A program made the position numbers and the translations under genes. 64,000 nucleotides of DNA from CAZWDO01 sp964632485 [NCBI: uncultured bacterium] (GTDB taxonomy: Bacteria; JAGOEH01), in contig CAZWDO010000002.1 of the NCBI GenBank assembly GCA_964632485.1, forward strand, positions 112,942 through 176,941, given 5' to 3'. A model generated the notes under the pieces. The model was not told the origin of the DNA. It worked only from the letters and a program-made list of their open reading frames with translations, and made no database searches. Position 1 is the stretch's first letter. Every line of letters begins with the position of its first letter. Shown piece by piece: positions 18,359 to 26,742 of the stretch.

Positions 18359-19885
18359 TTATTCTTTTGGAATTTTTATGGCAAGATAAAAGGCGTTTTC
18401 GGCTCGTTTAATCAATATTAAAAATGATTTATCAGGGGTTATACGTTTCATCGCTTCTCTAAAATCGGCCACTTGTCGGATCGGTTGGTCGCTGATTTCC
18501 TTAATCAAGTCGCCTTCGCGTAATCCATAAACAGCGGCAGAGGAATGCGGATCAATTTCGGTGATGACAATCCCAGTTTCCTGGTTGCTTAAGCGAAGCC
18601 GTTGGCGTAAAGCCGGTGTAATATCACTCACCTGAATGCCAAATTTCGAACTCATAACACTTGCGCTTTCATTCTCTTTATCCGCCGAGCGCTCAATTGA
18701 ACCTGAAACGGCCAGTTCATCTCTGAATTCTTCCAGCTTGACCTCTACGCTTTCTTTCTTTCCATCGCGATAAAAATCAACTTTGACTTTTTCATTGGGA
18801 TTCTTGGTACCGACAATACTGACCAATTGGCTGTTATCCTCGATGTTTTGATCATCGATTGCCACTATTACATCCTTGGGCTGAAGTTTTGCCTTGGAAG
18901 CGGGAGAATTATCCACAACAGCTTGAATAATGGCTCCTTTATTAGAAGGGAGTTTGAGAGCTTCCGCCATTTCCTGAGACACGCCACCAACACTGACGCC
19001 CAGCCAGGCTCGCACTATCCGGCCTTTTTCTACCAGATCCTTCATGGCTTTCATGGCATTGTTGATTGGGATGGCAAAACCGATACCCTGGTTACCGCCT
19101 GAATTTGAAATGATAGCCGTATTGATACCGATCAATTCACCTTTTAAATTGATGAGAGCGCCACCACTATTCCCCGGATTTATCGGCGCCGATGTTTGCA
19201 GATAATTTTCAAAACGGGTTCTGACACCCCCTCCCCCGATTTCCGGATTGCGCCCTTTAGCGCTGATAATTCCTTCGGTAACAGTATGTTTCAGCTTTTC
19301 ACTAAACGGCGATCCGATGGCCATCACCCATTCTCCAATCCGAACCTCATCTGAATTGCCGATTCTGATCGGTTTAAGATTATCCGCATCAATTTTTAGT
19401 ACGGCAATATCATATTCTTCAGATTTACTAATCAGTTTTGCATCCAGTTCCCGGTTGTCCCATAACGATACTTTGATTTTATCTGCTTGCGCAACTACAT
19501 GATAATTAGTAATAATATGACCTTCTTGATCGACGATGACCCCCGAACCCAATGCATAGCTTTCACGGGGTGTTTGAGGCATATTAAAAAAATCACGGAA
19601 AAAATCATCCAGCAGCGGGTTGTTTGTTTGATAAGAGCGGTTGATATGAGTAGTTGAAATTGTAACTACTGCTGACATAGAGCTTTGCGATGCATTTACA
19701 AATGCTTGGTTCAACTGATTAACGAAATTTTCATCAATAGAAACCTTGCCCAAATTTCCGGGTTCAACTTCCTGCGCGATTTTTTGACTTGCTAAATCAA
19801 AATTTCCGGAAATAATTAAACCCATCATTATGCCTAAACTCAATAAAAAGATCATACTCAAAAATTTTCCTGTATGCCGCATCAT
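18359..19885 (-). CDS. Periplasmic serine protease of the HtrA/DegP (Do) family
   Basis: 508 residues with an N-terminal signal anchor (hydrophobic residues ~8-26), then a trypsin-like domain whose catalytic triad is readable: His129 (TNYHVV), Asp159 (YDIAVLKID) and Ser240 (NPGNSGGALIN). Two PDZ domains follow, the first around residues 285-380 (RAWLGVSVGG) and the second around 410-505 (LRLSNQETGIVITEI, GLREGDLIKEI). This is the envelope protein-quality-control protease/chaperone; residue order and length match DegQ/DegP. AAAAGGAGA precedes a pair of adjacent ATGs; the second (19882) has slightly better spacing. It is monocistronic and faces away from the AsmA-like gene. Specific paralogue name (degP or degQ) cannot be decided. 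Confidence 0.92.
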   Translation of the reverse strand: MMRHTGKFLSMIFLLSLGIMMGLIISGNFDLASQKIAQEVEPGNLGKVSIDENFVNQLNQAFVNASQSSMSAVVTISTTHINRSYQTNNPLLDDFFRDFFNMPQTPRESYALGSGVIVDQEGHIITNYHVVAQADKIKVSLWDNRELDAKLISKSEEYDIAVLKIDADNLKPIRIGNSDEVRIGEWVMAIGSPFSEKLKHTVTEGIISAKGRNPEIGGGGVRTRFENYLQTSAPINPGNSGGALINLKGELIGINTAIISNSGGNQGIGFAIPINNAMKAMKDLVEKGRIVRAWLGVSVGGVSQEMAEALKLPSNKGAIIQAVVDNSPASKAKLQPKDVIVAIDDQNIEDNSQLVSIVGTKNPNEKVKVDFYRDGKKESVEVKLEEFRDELAVSGSIERSADKENESASVMSSKFGIQVSDITPALRQRLRLSNQETGIVITEIDPHSSAAVYGLREGDLIKEISDQPIRQVADFREAMKRITPDKSFLILIKRAENAFYLAIKIPKE

Positions 19886-19989
19886 TGTCTCCTTTTAATT
19901 CAGGTGAAAGTTGATTTTTTGGCGCCTTTTAGTAAATATAAACTGATTTCATACCCGATGGGTTCCCAAATTTCATATATAAAATTTTC

Positions 19990-20018
19990 TTGACACTAGC
20001 GCTAAATTGTTTTATATT
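19990..20018 (+). promoter_or_regulatory. Sigma70-type promoter upstream of the AsmA-like gene
   Basis: TTGACA (19990-19995), a 17-base spacer and TATATT (20013-20018). The predicted start near 20025 gives a ~200-base leader before the AsmA-like gene, containing a short ORF at 20038. Confidence 0.7.
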
Positions 20019-20037
20019 ATCATCAAACTAATATCGT

Positions 20038-20151
20038 ATGAGTCGCTTGGCAGAATTTGTAGGATTTCAAATGAATAAACGCAACGTAGATACCGTCGAG
20101 CGCGAAATGGTCACAATAGGATATGATTCCAACTCTGCTTCCGCTGGATGA
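20038..20151 (+). pseudogene. Short ORF, possible KTSC-domain remnant
   Basis: 37 codons from ATG at 20038, the first ATG after the promoter at 19990-20018. The C-terminal part, EREMVTIGYDSNSAS, resembles the start of a KTSC domain (small domain beginning ...VGYDxxxxxLEVxF), but the frame ends right after it, where about 40 more residues would be expected. No ribosome site is visible. It may be a decayed gene or a chance ORF in the leader of the AsmA-like gene. Confidence 0.25.
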
Positions 20152-20231
20152 GGGATTTTAATAATCAGGCATGAATATTAAGGATTTGCGATGGTATATC
20201 GCAGTAACATTTAACGTCACAGGAGTTTAAT

Positions 20232-23015
20232 ATGGCGCGACAAAGCATTGCACGTCGGCTGGTGTTTGGATTCGGAATTTTTTTTGGTGTTGTTTTTATT
20301 GTTTTAATCTCCATTCCATTGCTTTTTCAAGGAAAAATTAAAACGTTGATCCAACGGGAAGTTAACAGCAAAATTCAGGCTGATTTTTCATTCGGCAGCG
20401 TTTCTTTAAGCCTCATTCGTGATTTCCCGAATATTTCTCTTTCTATCGAAGAGATATGTCTGACCAATCGCGAACCTTTTGCCGGCGATACGTTGTTGGA
20501 TGTCGAACAAATCGGGATTGTCTTCGATTTGTCCAGTTTATGGAATGATGATGGCTGGCGTCTGCGACAAATTACAATTCGTTCTCCACATTTAAATTTG
20601 AAGAAAAGCGTGAAGGGAGCTGCTAACTGGGAGATCATGCCGGAAGCAAACGGAACGGATAGGGTTGACACAGCTTCAACTCAGACTGAGACAGCCTTTC
20701 ATCTGAAATTGAATGAGTTCGTTATCTCTCAGGCCTGCCTATCATATCAAGACGATTCCACGGGGTTATATGCTCTCGTTGCCGGTTTGAATCATGAATT
20801 GAAGGGTGATTTCACTCAGGAATTATTTCTGTTGCAAACTAAAACTGAAATTGATTCTTTATCGGTACGAAATGGCAATATGCCCGTTCTGGAAAATGTG
20901 AGACTTCAGTTGCTGGTCGATCTTGACGCCAATATGGCAGATACCAGCTTTACGGTTCGCCAGGGCAATTTAAAATTGAATGAATTTGGAGTGAATTTAA
21001 TCGGATTTGTTGGGCTTAAAGGGGAAGATGTTATAACAGATTTGAAACTTGAATTGCCTGGCAACGATTTTAAAAATTTACTTTCCCTGGTTCCTTACGC
21101 TCTAAGCCAGCAGTTTGCCGATGTCAAGACCTATGGCCGGATAGAATTGGAAGCCTATGCCAAGGGTGTTTTTAATTCCGAGCAGTTAGGAGAGTTTGGA
21201 ATCGGATTGAAGATCGATACCGCCGGGTTTCGTTATCCGGCATTGCCAAAATCTGTGGATGATATCACGGTAGATTTTAAGATTTCGCATGATCAGGGAG
21301 GACCTGACCTGACTCGCGTTGATCTGCAGCAGTTTCATCTGAATATCGGGGGTAATCCTTTTGATTGCGAATTTCATTTACAGCATCCCGTTTCCGATCC
21401 GCAATTGGATTTAACCATGCGGGGAGAAATCGATATATTGACGTTGCGCGATATCCTGCCGATACCGCCGGAACAGGAATTGCAAGGCCGAATCCAAACC
21501 GATTTGGAAGTGAAAGGGCAGCTTTCGATGTTCCAGCAGCAGCAATACGATCAGGTAGTTGCCCGTGGGAGTTTTTCTTTAATTGATTTTAAGTATCTCA
21601 GCCCCGATTTTCCGGCCCCCGTGATGATCCATCAATTCACACTGAATTTCTCTCCTCAAAAAGTAACGCTGCAAAAATTTTATGTTCATCTGGGCCGTAC
21701 CGATCTTAATGCGTCCGGAATGATTGATAATATTTTACCCTTTGTCTTAAAAGGCGAAACACTCAAGGGCGCGTTTACATTTCACTCGCAATTGGTGGAT
21801 TTAAATGAGTATATGGATTTGTTGATGGAGAGCGACACGACACCTCTAACTGTCATTCCTGTTCCTGGTAATCTGGATTTTGAACTTGAAAGCCAGGTTG
21901 ATAAAATCCTCTTCGATCGCCTTGAATTAACTGATTTAGCAGGTAAGATCATCATTCGCGAAGGTCGGGCCGATTTGAGCCGATTGCGCATGCGGACGTT
22001 GGGCGGCGAATTGGAAATTGCCGATAGTTATTATGATCCAACGGATATTACGGCCCCTAAAATCGCTTTTAACTTGAATTTGAAGGATATGGAGATTCCC
22101 TTGGTATCTGATGCAATTGTCATGGTGCAAAAATTTGTTCCAATTGCCAAACATTGCGACGGTAAATTTTCTGCAGATATTAAATTTAATTCCTTGCTCG
22201 ATCAAACCCTTATGCCTCTCCTGTCCAGTGTGAACGGTGAGGGGAGTTGCCTGACTCGCCAGGTACGGATTTTAGGATATGAGCCTTTTACCAAACTCTC
22301 CGACCAGATGAAGATGGATCAGTTCAGCCAAATGGAATTAAAAGATGTCAATTTTTTATTTTCTATTGCCGATGGGAAGTTGCTGATCCAGCAATTTCCG
22401 TTGAAAATGGGAGCGATCGCCGGAACGTTTGAAGGCACAACTACAGTCGATCAAGCGATAGATTACGTGATGAAACTGGAAATTCCATCTTCATTGTTAT
22501 CAACCGATGCGCGTCAATCCATGAACCATTTATTGGGCGATGCAGGCAAATGGGCAAGCGGCGCCACAATGCCCGAAAAATTAGCAATTTCCGCCTTGAT
22601 TGTGGGTTCTGTGCTTAAACCAGAATTAAAAATTTCGGCTTCGGACTTAGGAAGCGCTGTTAAAGAGCAGGTTAAACAGCAACTCAATGAAAAAAAAGAA
22701 GAAGCGATTCAACAAGTTAAACGTGATTTGACGGCAGAAAAGGCTAAAATTATGGCGGAAGCGGAAACAAAAGCCCAGGCCCTCCGCGAGGAGGCCCGGA
22801 AACTGTCCGATCAGGTCCGCGATGAAGGATATGCTCAAGCAGATGCTTTAGCCAAAAAAGGCGGCAATCCCCTGGAAAAAGCTGCTGCTAAAAAAGCAGC
22901 GGAAAAACTACGCAAGGAAACTGATAATAAAACGAATAAAATTGTTTCCGAAGCCGATCAAAAGTCGGAAGCGCTTCTCAATGAAGCTCGTCAGAAAGCG
23001 GATCGGCTTCAGTAA
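20232..23015 (+). CDS. AsmA-like envelope protein with Ala/Lys/Glu-rich C-terminal coiled coil
   Basis: 927 residues: one N-terminal transmembrane segment (about 10-34), followed by an AsmA-type start (VNSKIQADFSFGSVSLSL, then DFPNISLSIEEICLTN) and a long beta-rich body ending with an AsmA_2-like region (about 600-790, GKLLIQQFPLKMGAIAGTFEG). Proteins of this class sit in the inner membrane and extend into the periplasm as lipid-transport-like grooves. The last ~135 residues form a charged helical tail (KEEAIQQVKRDLTAEKAKI, EAETKAQALREEARKL), which is unusual for plain AsmA and also occurs in AsmA-like proteins of Bacteroidota-related groups. ACAGGAG sits six bases before the ATG. Transcribed from the promoter at 19990. 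Confidence 0.75.
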   Translation: MARQSIARRLVFGFGIFFGVVFIVLISIPLLFQGKIKTLIQREVNSKIQADFSFGSVSLSLIRDFPNISLSIEEICLTNREPFAGDTLLDVEQIGIVFDLSSLWNDDGWRLRQITIRSPHLNLKKSVKGAANWEIMPEANGTDRVDTASTQTETAFHLKLNEFVISQACLSYQDDSTGLYALVAGLNHELKGDFTQELFLLQTKTEIDSLSVRNGNMPVLENVRLQLLVDLDANMADTSFTVRQGNLKLNEFGVNLIGFVGLKGEDVITDLKLELPGNDFKNLLSLVPYALSQQFADVKTYGRIELEAYAKGVFNSEQLGEFGIGLKIDTAGFRYPALPKSVDDITVDFKISHDQGGPDLTRVDLQQFHLNIGGNPFDCEFHLQHPVSDPQLDLTMRGEIDILTLRDILPIPPEQELQGRIQTDLEVKGQLSMFQQQQYDQVVARGSFSLIDFKYLSPDFPAPVMIHQFTLNFSPQKVTLQKFYVHLGRTDLNASGMIDNILPFVLKGETLKGAFTFHSQLVDLNEYMDLLMESDTTPLTVIPVPGNLDFELESQVDKILFDRLELTDLAGKIIIREGRADLSRLRMRTLGGELEIADSYYDPTDITAPKIAFNLNLKDMEIPLVSDAIVMVQKFVPIAKHCDGKFSADIKFNSLLDQTLMPLLSSVNGEGSCLTRQVRILGYEPFTKLSDQMKMDQFSQMELKDVNFLFSIADGKLLIQQFPLKMGAIAGTFEGTTTVDQAIDYVMKLEIPSSLLSTDARQSMNHLLGDAGKWASGATMPEKLAISALIVGSVLKPELKISASDLGSAVKEQVKQQLNEKKEEAIQQVKRDLTAEKAKIMAEAETKAQALREEARKLSDQVRDEGYAQADALAKKGGNPLEKAAAKKAAEKLRKETDNKTNKIVSEADQKSEALLNEARQKADRLQ

Positions 23016-23041
23016 CGGGAAACCGTAAAGGAGACATTTAG

Positions 23042-23426
23042 TTGAACAGGCCTGATCAAGATTATAAACAACCACTGATTGAAAATAAAAGACTGAATAT
23101 AATTGGTTCCAGAATGGCCATTTAATTGTCCAACCTGTTTTTAATCCGCTATATATTGAAATTGAAAGTTCTCTTTCAGTACAGGAACAGAGGGATCCAC
23201 TATGGAAAAGTATATGGGAAACAGCGCGCAATCAAAAAAAATATCTCACTTTTATGGACGCTTCTGATGCTCTATATTGGTTGGGAATCCATAAATTCGT
23301 TGGCCCCCAATGGTTCATACACAGTTTATCCAAGACGAAGGGTTTTGCTTGATTCAAAAACCCTATAAAACCGATCTTTTCCTGCAAGCTATCCGAAAAA
23401 TCCTGGATGAAAAGGAAAAATCGTAG
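23042..23426 (+). pseudogene. Frameshifted remnant ending in a response-regulator receiver motif
   Basis: A good ribosome site (AAAGGAG at 23028) precedes TTG at 23042, but that frame stops after ~27 codons. A second frame then reads NGHLIVQPVFNPLYIEIE...DASDALYWLGIHKFVG, and a third ends with EGFCLIQKPYKTDLFLQAIR and KILDEKEKS before TAG at 23424. The last stretch is a typical receiver-domain end (Lys-Pro switch plus helix 5). Together they look like one gene broken by at least two frameshifts. No single frame encodes a plausible protein over the whole length. A sequencing error is possible but needs two events. Confidence 0.45.
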
Positions 23427-23467
23427 TATGCCGATGCTGTAATTGGTTTAACTCAATGGAGTAAAAT

Positions 23468-23941
23468 ATGGAAAAAGATGTCAAAGAAGCGCGTTATCGG
23501 CGCTTAGCGCTACAAGTGAAGGAATTGTTTGAAAAAACGCGCGATCCTATTGCGCGGATGGCATCATTAAATGCAGTTCTCTTTCATAAAATTGACTATT
23601 TTTTCTGGTGCGGATTCTATCGGTTGATCGATGGTGAATTGACGGTTGGCCCTTATCAGGGCTCTTTAGCATGTTTAATATTGAAAAAGAATACCGGAGT
23701 TTGTTGGGCCGCCGCCAATCAACAGAGGACAATCATTGTACCGGATATCCATCAATTTCCCGATCACATCGCCTGTGATAGCCGGTCGCGTTCAGAAATG
23801 GTGGTTCCTCTTTTTTCCTCCCCGGGTTGTGTTTCCGATGTGTTCGATGTGGATAGCCGGGAACTGAATACATTTGATGAGATCGATCGCGCCTGGCTGG
23901 AGAAATTTACCTCCTGGATTTATTCCGGAACTAATCTATGA
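23468..23941 (+). CDS. msrC: Free methionine-(R)-sulfoxide reductase (GAF-type fRMsr)
   Basis: 157 residues, one GAF domain. Family signature is clear: FFWCGFYR near residue 41, VGPYQGSLAC, the Cys in NTGVCWAAA, FPDHIACDSRSRSEMVVPL. These Cys correspond to the redox-active residues that reduce free Met-R-sulfoxide in the cytoplasm. Odd points: the residue after the second Cys is Trp where family members normally have Gly (GVCG), and the late strand reads VSDVFDVDS instead of the usual GVLDIDS. Activity is therefore likely but not certain; a GAF sensor derived from this family is an alternative. Starts at ATG 23468 and follows a decayed receiver gene; no partner gene is obvious. Confidence 0.8.
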   Translation: MEKDVKEARYRRLALQVKELFEKTRDPIARMASLNAVLFHKIDYFFWCGFYRLIDGELTVGPYQGSLACLILKKNTGVCWAAANQQRTIIVPDIHQFPDHIACDSRSRSEMVVPLFSSPGCVSDVFDVDSRELNTFDEIDRAWLEKFTSWIYSGTNL

Positions 23942-24274
23942 GTTTTATGCCTGTGGTTTACTTAACTTCTCTGTTCACTAAAACATTTCTTCGCATTAGC
24001 AGTTTTTTTTTATTGACTGCAAGTAATCAAAGAATCTACCAAAAGTATAAATTGATTATTCTGATATTTTTGGCAATATGTTTTTTATCTGAACGGTTAC
24101 CTCTAAGAAATAATTCACTCGGTCTTGACGTTCCTTTGTCCGACCTTCTTTATCAGTCGCCCGCCGACTTTGTTATCGTAGCAGGATTTGTACCGTTTAG
24201 ACACCTGAGCGTGATTCGCTTATTGTCAGTGTTTTCTGAATCAATATATTCAGCGGACAATCCCCGATTTAGTT

Positions 24275-24367
24275 TTACAAGCAGTCCGCAATCTCTTCAA
24301 ATACGGTGCGCCCTCTCTCTCTCCACTCTTGTCCGTTTGGGCGCTCATCATAATTCACACAACTCAC
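24275..24367 (-). pseudogene. Small minus-strand ORF, probably the start of a frameshifted gene
   Basis: GTG at 24367 is preceded by a strong AAAGGAGGG and by a promoter-like pair at 24434-24462. The 30-residue product (MSCVNYDERPNGQEW...) stops at 24275, but the overlapping frame continues about 40 more codons (LVKLNRGLSAEYIDSENTDN, then KRITLRCLNGTNPAT). The mixed reading suggests a short gene broken by one frameshift. No family recognised. This interpretation competes with the 155-codon plus-strand frame 23938-24405, which looks unlike a protein. Confidence 0.3.
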
Positions 24368-24433
24368 TGAGAAGCCCTCCTTTTTTATTGGCTTGGCCTA
24401 TATGAATCTATATGTTCATTTTTTTTGTGTTGG

Positions 24434-24462
24434 ATTAGAACAGATCAGATTTTTAAGGTCAA
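24434..24462 (-). promoter_or_regulatory. Promoter-like element on the minus strand
   Basis: On minus: TTGACC (24462-24457), a 17-base spacer and TCTAAT (24439-24434). Predicted start near 24427, reading into the small minus-strand ORF at 24367. Confidence 0.45.
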
Positions 24463-24564
24463 TTCGGTTTGGTTTCAATCAACCATGAAAATTGGTTTTT
24501 TTCCAATCCAGTATAATGCTTGAATAATAATTTAAAATATCTATAATTTGAAAAGGAGAATATC

Positions 24565-24744
24565 GTGAGTAATAAAAAACATCAACCCGTAAACTCTTCC
24601 ATAGATCAACCCAATCCGAATACTATAGCGGAACCTTCAGTAAATGGAACGCCAACAAAGAGTTCTTTGGGGTGCTTTATCTGGTTATTTGCATCATTGG
24701 TGGCCTTATTGGCTTTTGCGTTGCTGCGTAACTCCATTTATTGA
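24565..24744 (+). CDS. Small single-pass membrane protein, 59 residues
   Basis: GTG start at 24565 with an excellent AAAAGGAGAA five bases upstream. The first ~35 residues are polar and rich in Asn, Pro, Ser and Thr (NKKHQPVNSSIDQPNPN); the rest is one hydrophobic segment with a Gly-Cys at its start (LGCFIWLFASLVALLAFALL) and a short RNSIY tail, suggesting an N-in or N-out tail-anchored protein. No family recognised. It stands alone: no gene follows within 480 bases, and a hairpin lies downstream at 24832-24855. Confidence 0.55.
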   Translation: MSNKKHQPVNSSIDQPNPNTIAEPSVNGTPTKSSLGCFIWLFASLVALLAFALLRNSIY

Positions 24745-24831
24745 ATAAACCGTTCAATTCATCAGAGATTGGGCAGTAGTACTGGAGCTCTTTTCAGACT
24801 TCTATCTGTTTGATAGATGAGACTATTATAA

Positions 24832-24855
24832 ACCGGTCTGCGCTTGCAGGCCGGT
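24832..24855. terminator. Ten-base-pair hairpin, possible terminator
   Basis: ACCGGTCTGC (24832-24841) pairs with GCAGGCCGGT (24846-24855; one T-G) around a GCTT loop. Only a weak TTTT follows seven bases later, so termination would be inefficient. Confidence 0.45.
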
Positions 24856-25043
24856 AGTTGCCTTTTCTGATATGAAAGATATTAATTGCGATTGTTAGTA
24901 CGCGTATCACCAAATTTATTCGATAATGATAAAAAATACTTGCAATTTTCATTTTTTTTGTTACATTATATTCAATGTGGATAATAATTGGATTTATAAA
25001 CCCGATCTATCTGACATGAGTTACCATGATGATAGGAAATCAG

Positions 25044-25071
25044 TTGAATTCATTTTTTTCTATTGTATAAT
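25044..25071 (+). promoter_or_regulatory. Sigma70-type promoter for the FIST operon
   Basis: TTGAAT (25044-25049), a 16-base spacer and a perfect TATAAT (25066-25071). Predicted start near 25078. Confidence 0.6.
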
Positions 25072-25231
25072 CCAACAAAGAGAATAAATGAGGCATGCAG
25101 TTGTAAAATTGATCGATGAGGAGAGGATGAATTTTATCTGATGGATTGATTAAACGATTAGTAAATTTTTCGATTCGGATAGACCCTGTATCGAAGGTGT
25201 TGTTAATAACTTTAAAAAAAAGGAGTTAGCT

Positions 25232-25432
25232 ATGGCTGGTCAAATACGAAAGATGATCGACAAGTTGATCACTTTGCGCGCGCATGGTAATGCGACGATT
25301 GCAGAATGCACGAAGACCAAACTGGTTTTGAAAGGAATTAAACCGGATAGTTATACTTTATTGTCCGAAGATGATCCGACAGTTATGAATAAACTTCGTC
25401 AGATAGCGACTGAAATGAATATAGCGCTATAA
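25232..25432 (+). CDS. 66-residue conserved-looking protein preceding a FIST-domain gene
   Basis: ATG with AAAAAAAGGAG six bases upstream. Mixed alpha/beta composition with no signal or membrane segment: an N-terminal amphipathic helix (MAGQIRKMIDKLITLRAHGN), a strand-like TKTKLVLKGI, then a helix ending EMNIAL. One Cys. I do not recognise the family. The gene is 52 bases upstream of the FIST gene and shares its promoter, so it is probably a partner of that sensor. Confidence 0.6.
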   Translation: MAGQIRKMIDKLITLRAHGNATIAECTKTKLVLKGIKPDSYTLLSEDDPTVMNKLRQIATEMNIAL

Positions 25433-25484
25433 TGTCAAAACTCAGTTTGAAAAGAATTGCTTGTTTTCGGGAAGGAGAACATTC

Positions 25485-26606
25485 ATGAGTATATTAATCG
25501 CCCATTCCTCGTTACCGAATATGGATGAAGCATTGCGTGATCTGGCCGGGCAGTTAAAAGAAAATCAACCCCGTTTAGTCGTTTACTTTGCTTCACCGCT
25601 GTATCCAATCGATCTATTAAGTAAACGGATGAAGGAACAATTTCCTGGCAGTCAGGTCATGGGTTGCACGACTTCGGGAGAAATTATCAGCGGGAAAATG
25701 CTGGACCAATCGATAGTGGTTATGTCGATCGGAAATGATATTCTGGAAGATTGCGCTATAGCTCTAATTGAGGATGTTAATGATGCGGCAAGTGTCGCTG
25801 GATCCGTGAAACAGTTGGCTGATTATTACAAAAAACCCTTAATGGACCTCGAATTTGAACAGCATGGTGGAATTATTTTGATTGATGGACTCAGTTGCGC
25901 CGAGGAAAAAGTGATGGATCAGATTGGCGATCTCAGCAATTTGTTGATTGTGGGCGCTTCTGCCGGCGATGATTTGAAATTTGAAAAGACCTGGGTGGCC
26001 GCCAATGGCAAGGCCTGTTCCAATGCCGCCGTTCTGGCTGTGTTTAAAAGCAAACGCGTTTTCGATGTTCTGAAGACTCAGAGTTTTTGTCCTTTAAAAC
26101 AGGTTTTAACCGCTACAAAAGTCAATGAAAAAACCAGAACCGTACTTGAATTCAATAACCAACCCGCATTGGATGCCTATGCGGCTAGTCTGGGCGTTTC
26201 TCCTGATGAAGCTTCCCAACGCTTTATGCACAATCCCGTTGGACTGATGGTCAATAATGAACCCTATGTCCGCAGCCCGCAAAAAAATGATGGCAAAAAT
26301 ATGGTTTTTTATTGCAATATTCTCGAAGGAATGGAAGTGGCTATTTTAGAATCCGGTGATATTGTCATGGATACGCAACAGGCCATTAATAAACAAATTG
26401 AAAAATTGGGCCCAATCGAAGGAATGATCAATTTTAACTGTATCCTGAGAACGCTGGAATTGAAACAGCAAAACCAGCAGGATGCATACGGCAGTTTATT
26501 TAGCGCGATCCCAACTATAGGATTCAGTACGTACGGCGAAGAATTTATGGGGCATATCAACCAGACTTCAACAATTCTGGTGTTTCATAAAAAAGAAATT
26601 AATTGA
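25485..26606 (+). CDS. FIST (F-box and intracellular signal transduction) domain sensor protein
   Basis: 373 residues, cytoplasmic. FIST_N covers about 25-220 (LVVYFASPLYPIDLL, then GCTTSGEIISG and IVGASAGDDLKF), and FIST_C about 225-350, ending with STYGEEFMGHINQTSTILVF. FIST domains are thought to bind small ligands such as amino acids and feed signalling systems; here no kinase or cyclase is fused, so the output partner is elsewhere. ATG 25485 is chosen over an in-frame TTG at 25461 because GAAGGAG lies at 25471-25477. It follows the 66-residue gene as a two-gene unit and converges on mnmE. Confidence 0.85.
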   Translation: MSILIAHSSLPNMDEALRDLAGQLKENQPRLVVYFASPLYPIDLLSKRMKEQFPGSQVMGCTTSGEIISGKMLDQSIVVMSIGNDILEDCAIALIEDVNDAASVAGSVKQLADYYKKPLMDLEFEQHGGIILIDGLSCAEEKVMDQIGDLSNLLIVGASAGDDLKFEKTWVAANGKACSNAAVLAVFKSKRVFDVLKTQSFCPLKQVLTATKVNEKTRTVLEFNNQPALDAYAASLGVSPDEASQRFMHNPVGLMVNNEPYVRSPQKNDGKNMVFYCNILEGMEVAILESGDIVMDTQQAINKQIEKLGPIEGMINFNCILRTLELKQQNQQDAYGSLFSAIPTIGFSTYGEEFMGHINQTSTILVFHKKEIN

Positions 26607-26615
26607 TATGGTTTG

Positions 26616-26736
26616 CCGATGATTCGTCAATAAATGACGATCGTCCGGCAGAAACCCGACACTGCTTCGCCTGCCTGGCAGGATTTATGTCCAAATAAAT
26701 GTTTTCCCCCTCTTTCTTTTTTTTAGGGAAGAGGGG
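26616..26736. terminator. Convergent intergenic region with two hairpins
   Basis: TGCCG...CGTCA-ATAAA-TGACG...CGGCA (26618-26654, approximate) lies after the FIST gene, and CCCCTCTT/AAGAGGGG (26707-26714 with 26729-26736) lies after mnmE. Neither has a proper U-tract in the direction of transcription. They may act as weak or factor-assisted terminators between the converging genes. Confidence 0.4.
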
Positions 26737-26742
26737 ATAAAA

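Larger units (their letters stand above)
24745..25231 (+). other. Non-coding stretch with hairpins and one promoter
   Basis: Holds a TCTATC/GATAGA hairpin (about 24801-24817), the longer hairpin at 24832-24855, AT-rich sequence with no convincing gene, and the promoter at 25044-25071 that gives the 25232 gene a ~150-base leader. The leader has an 18-codon frame (25088-25141, starting MRHAVVKLIDEE) with no obvious ribosome site. Confidence 0.6.

Noticed and set aside
23938-24405. 155-codon plus-strand frame overlapping the fRMsr stop (ATGA)
   Set aside because: Composition is Ser/Leu-rich without a recognisable domain, no ribosome site of its own, and the opposite strand has a promoter, ribosome site and coding-like frames.
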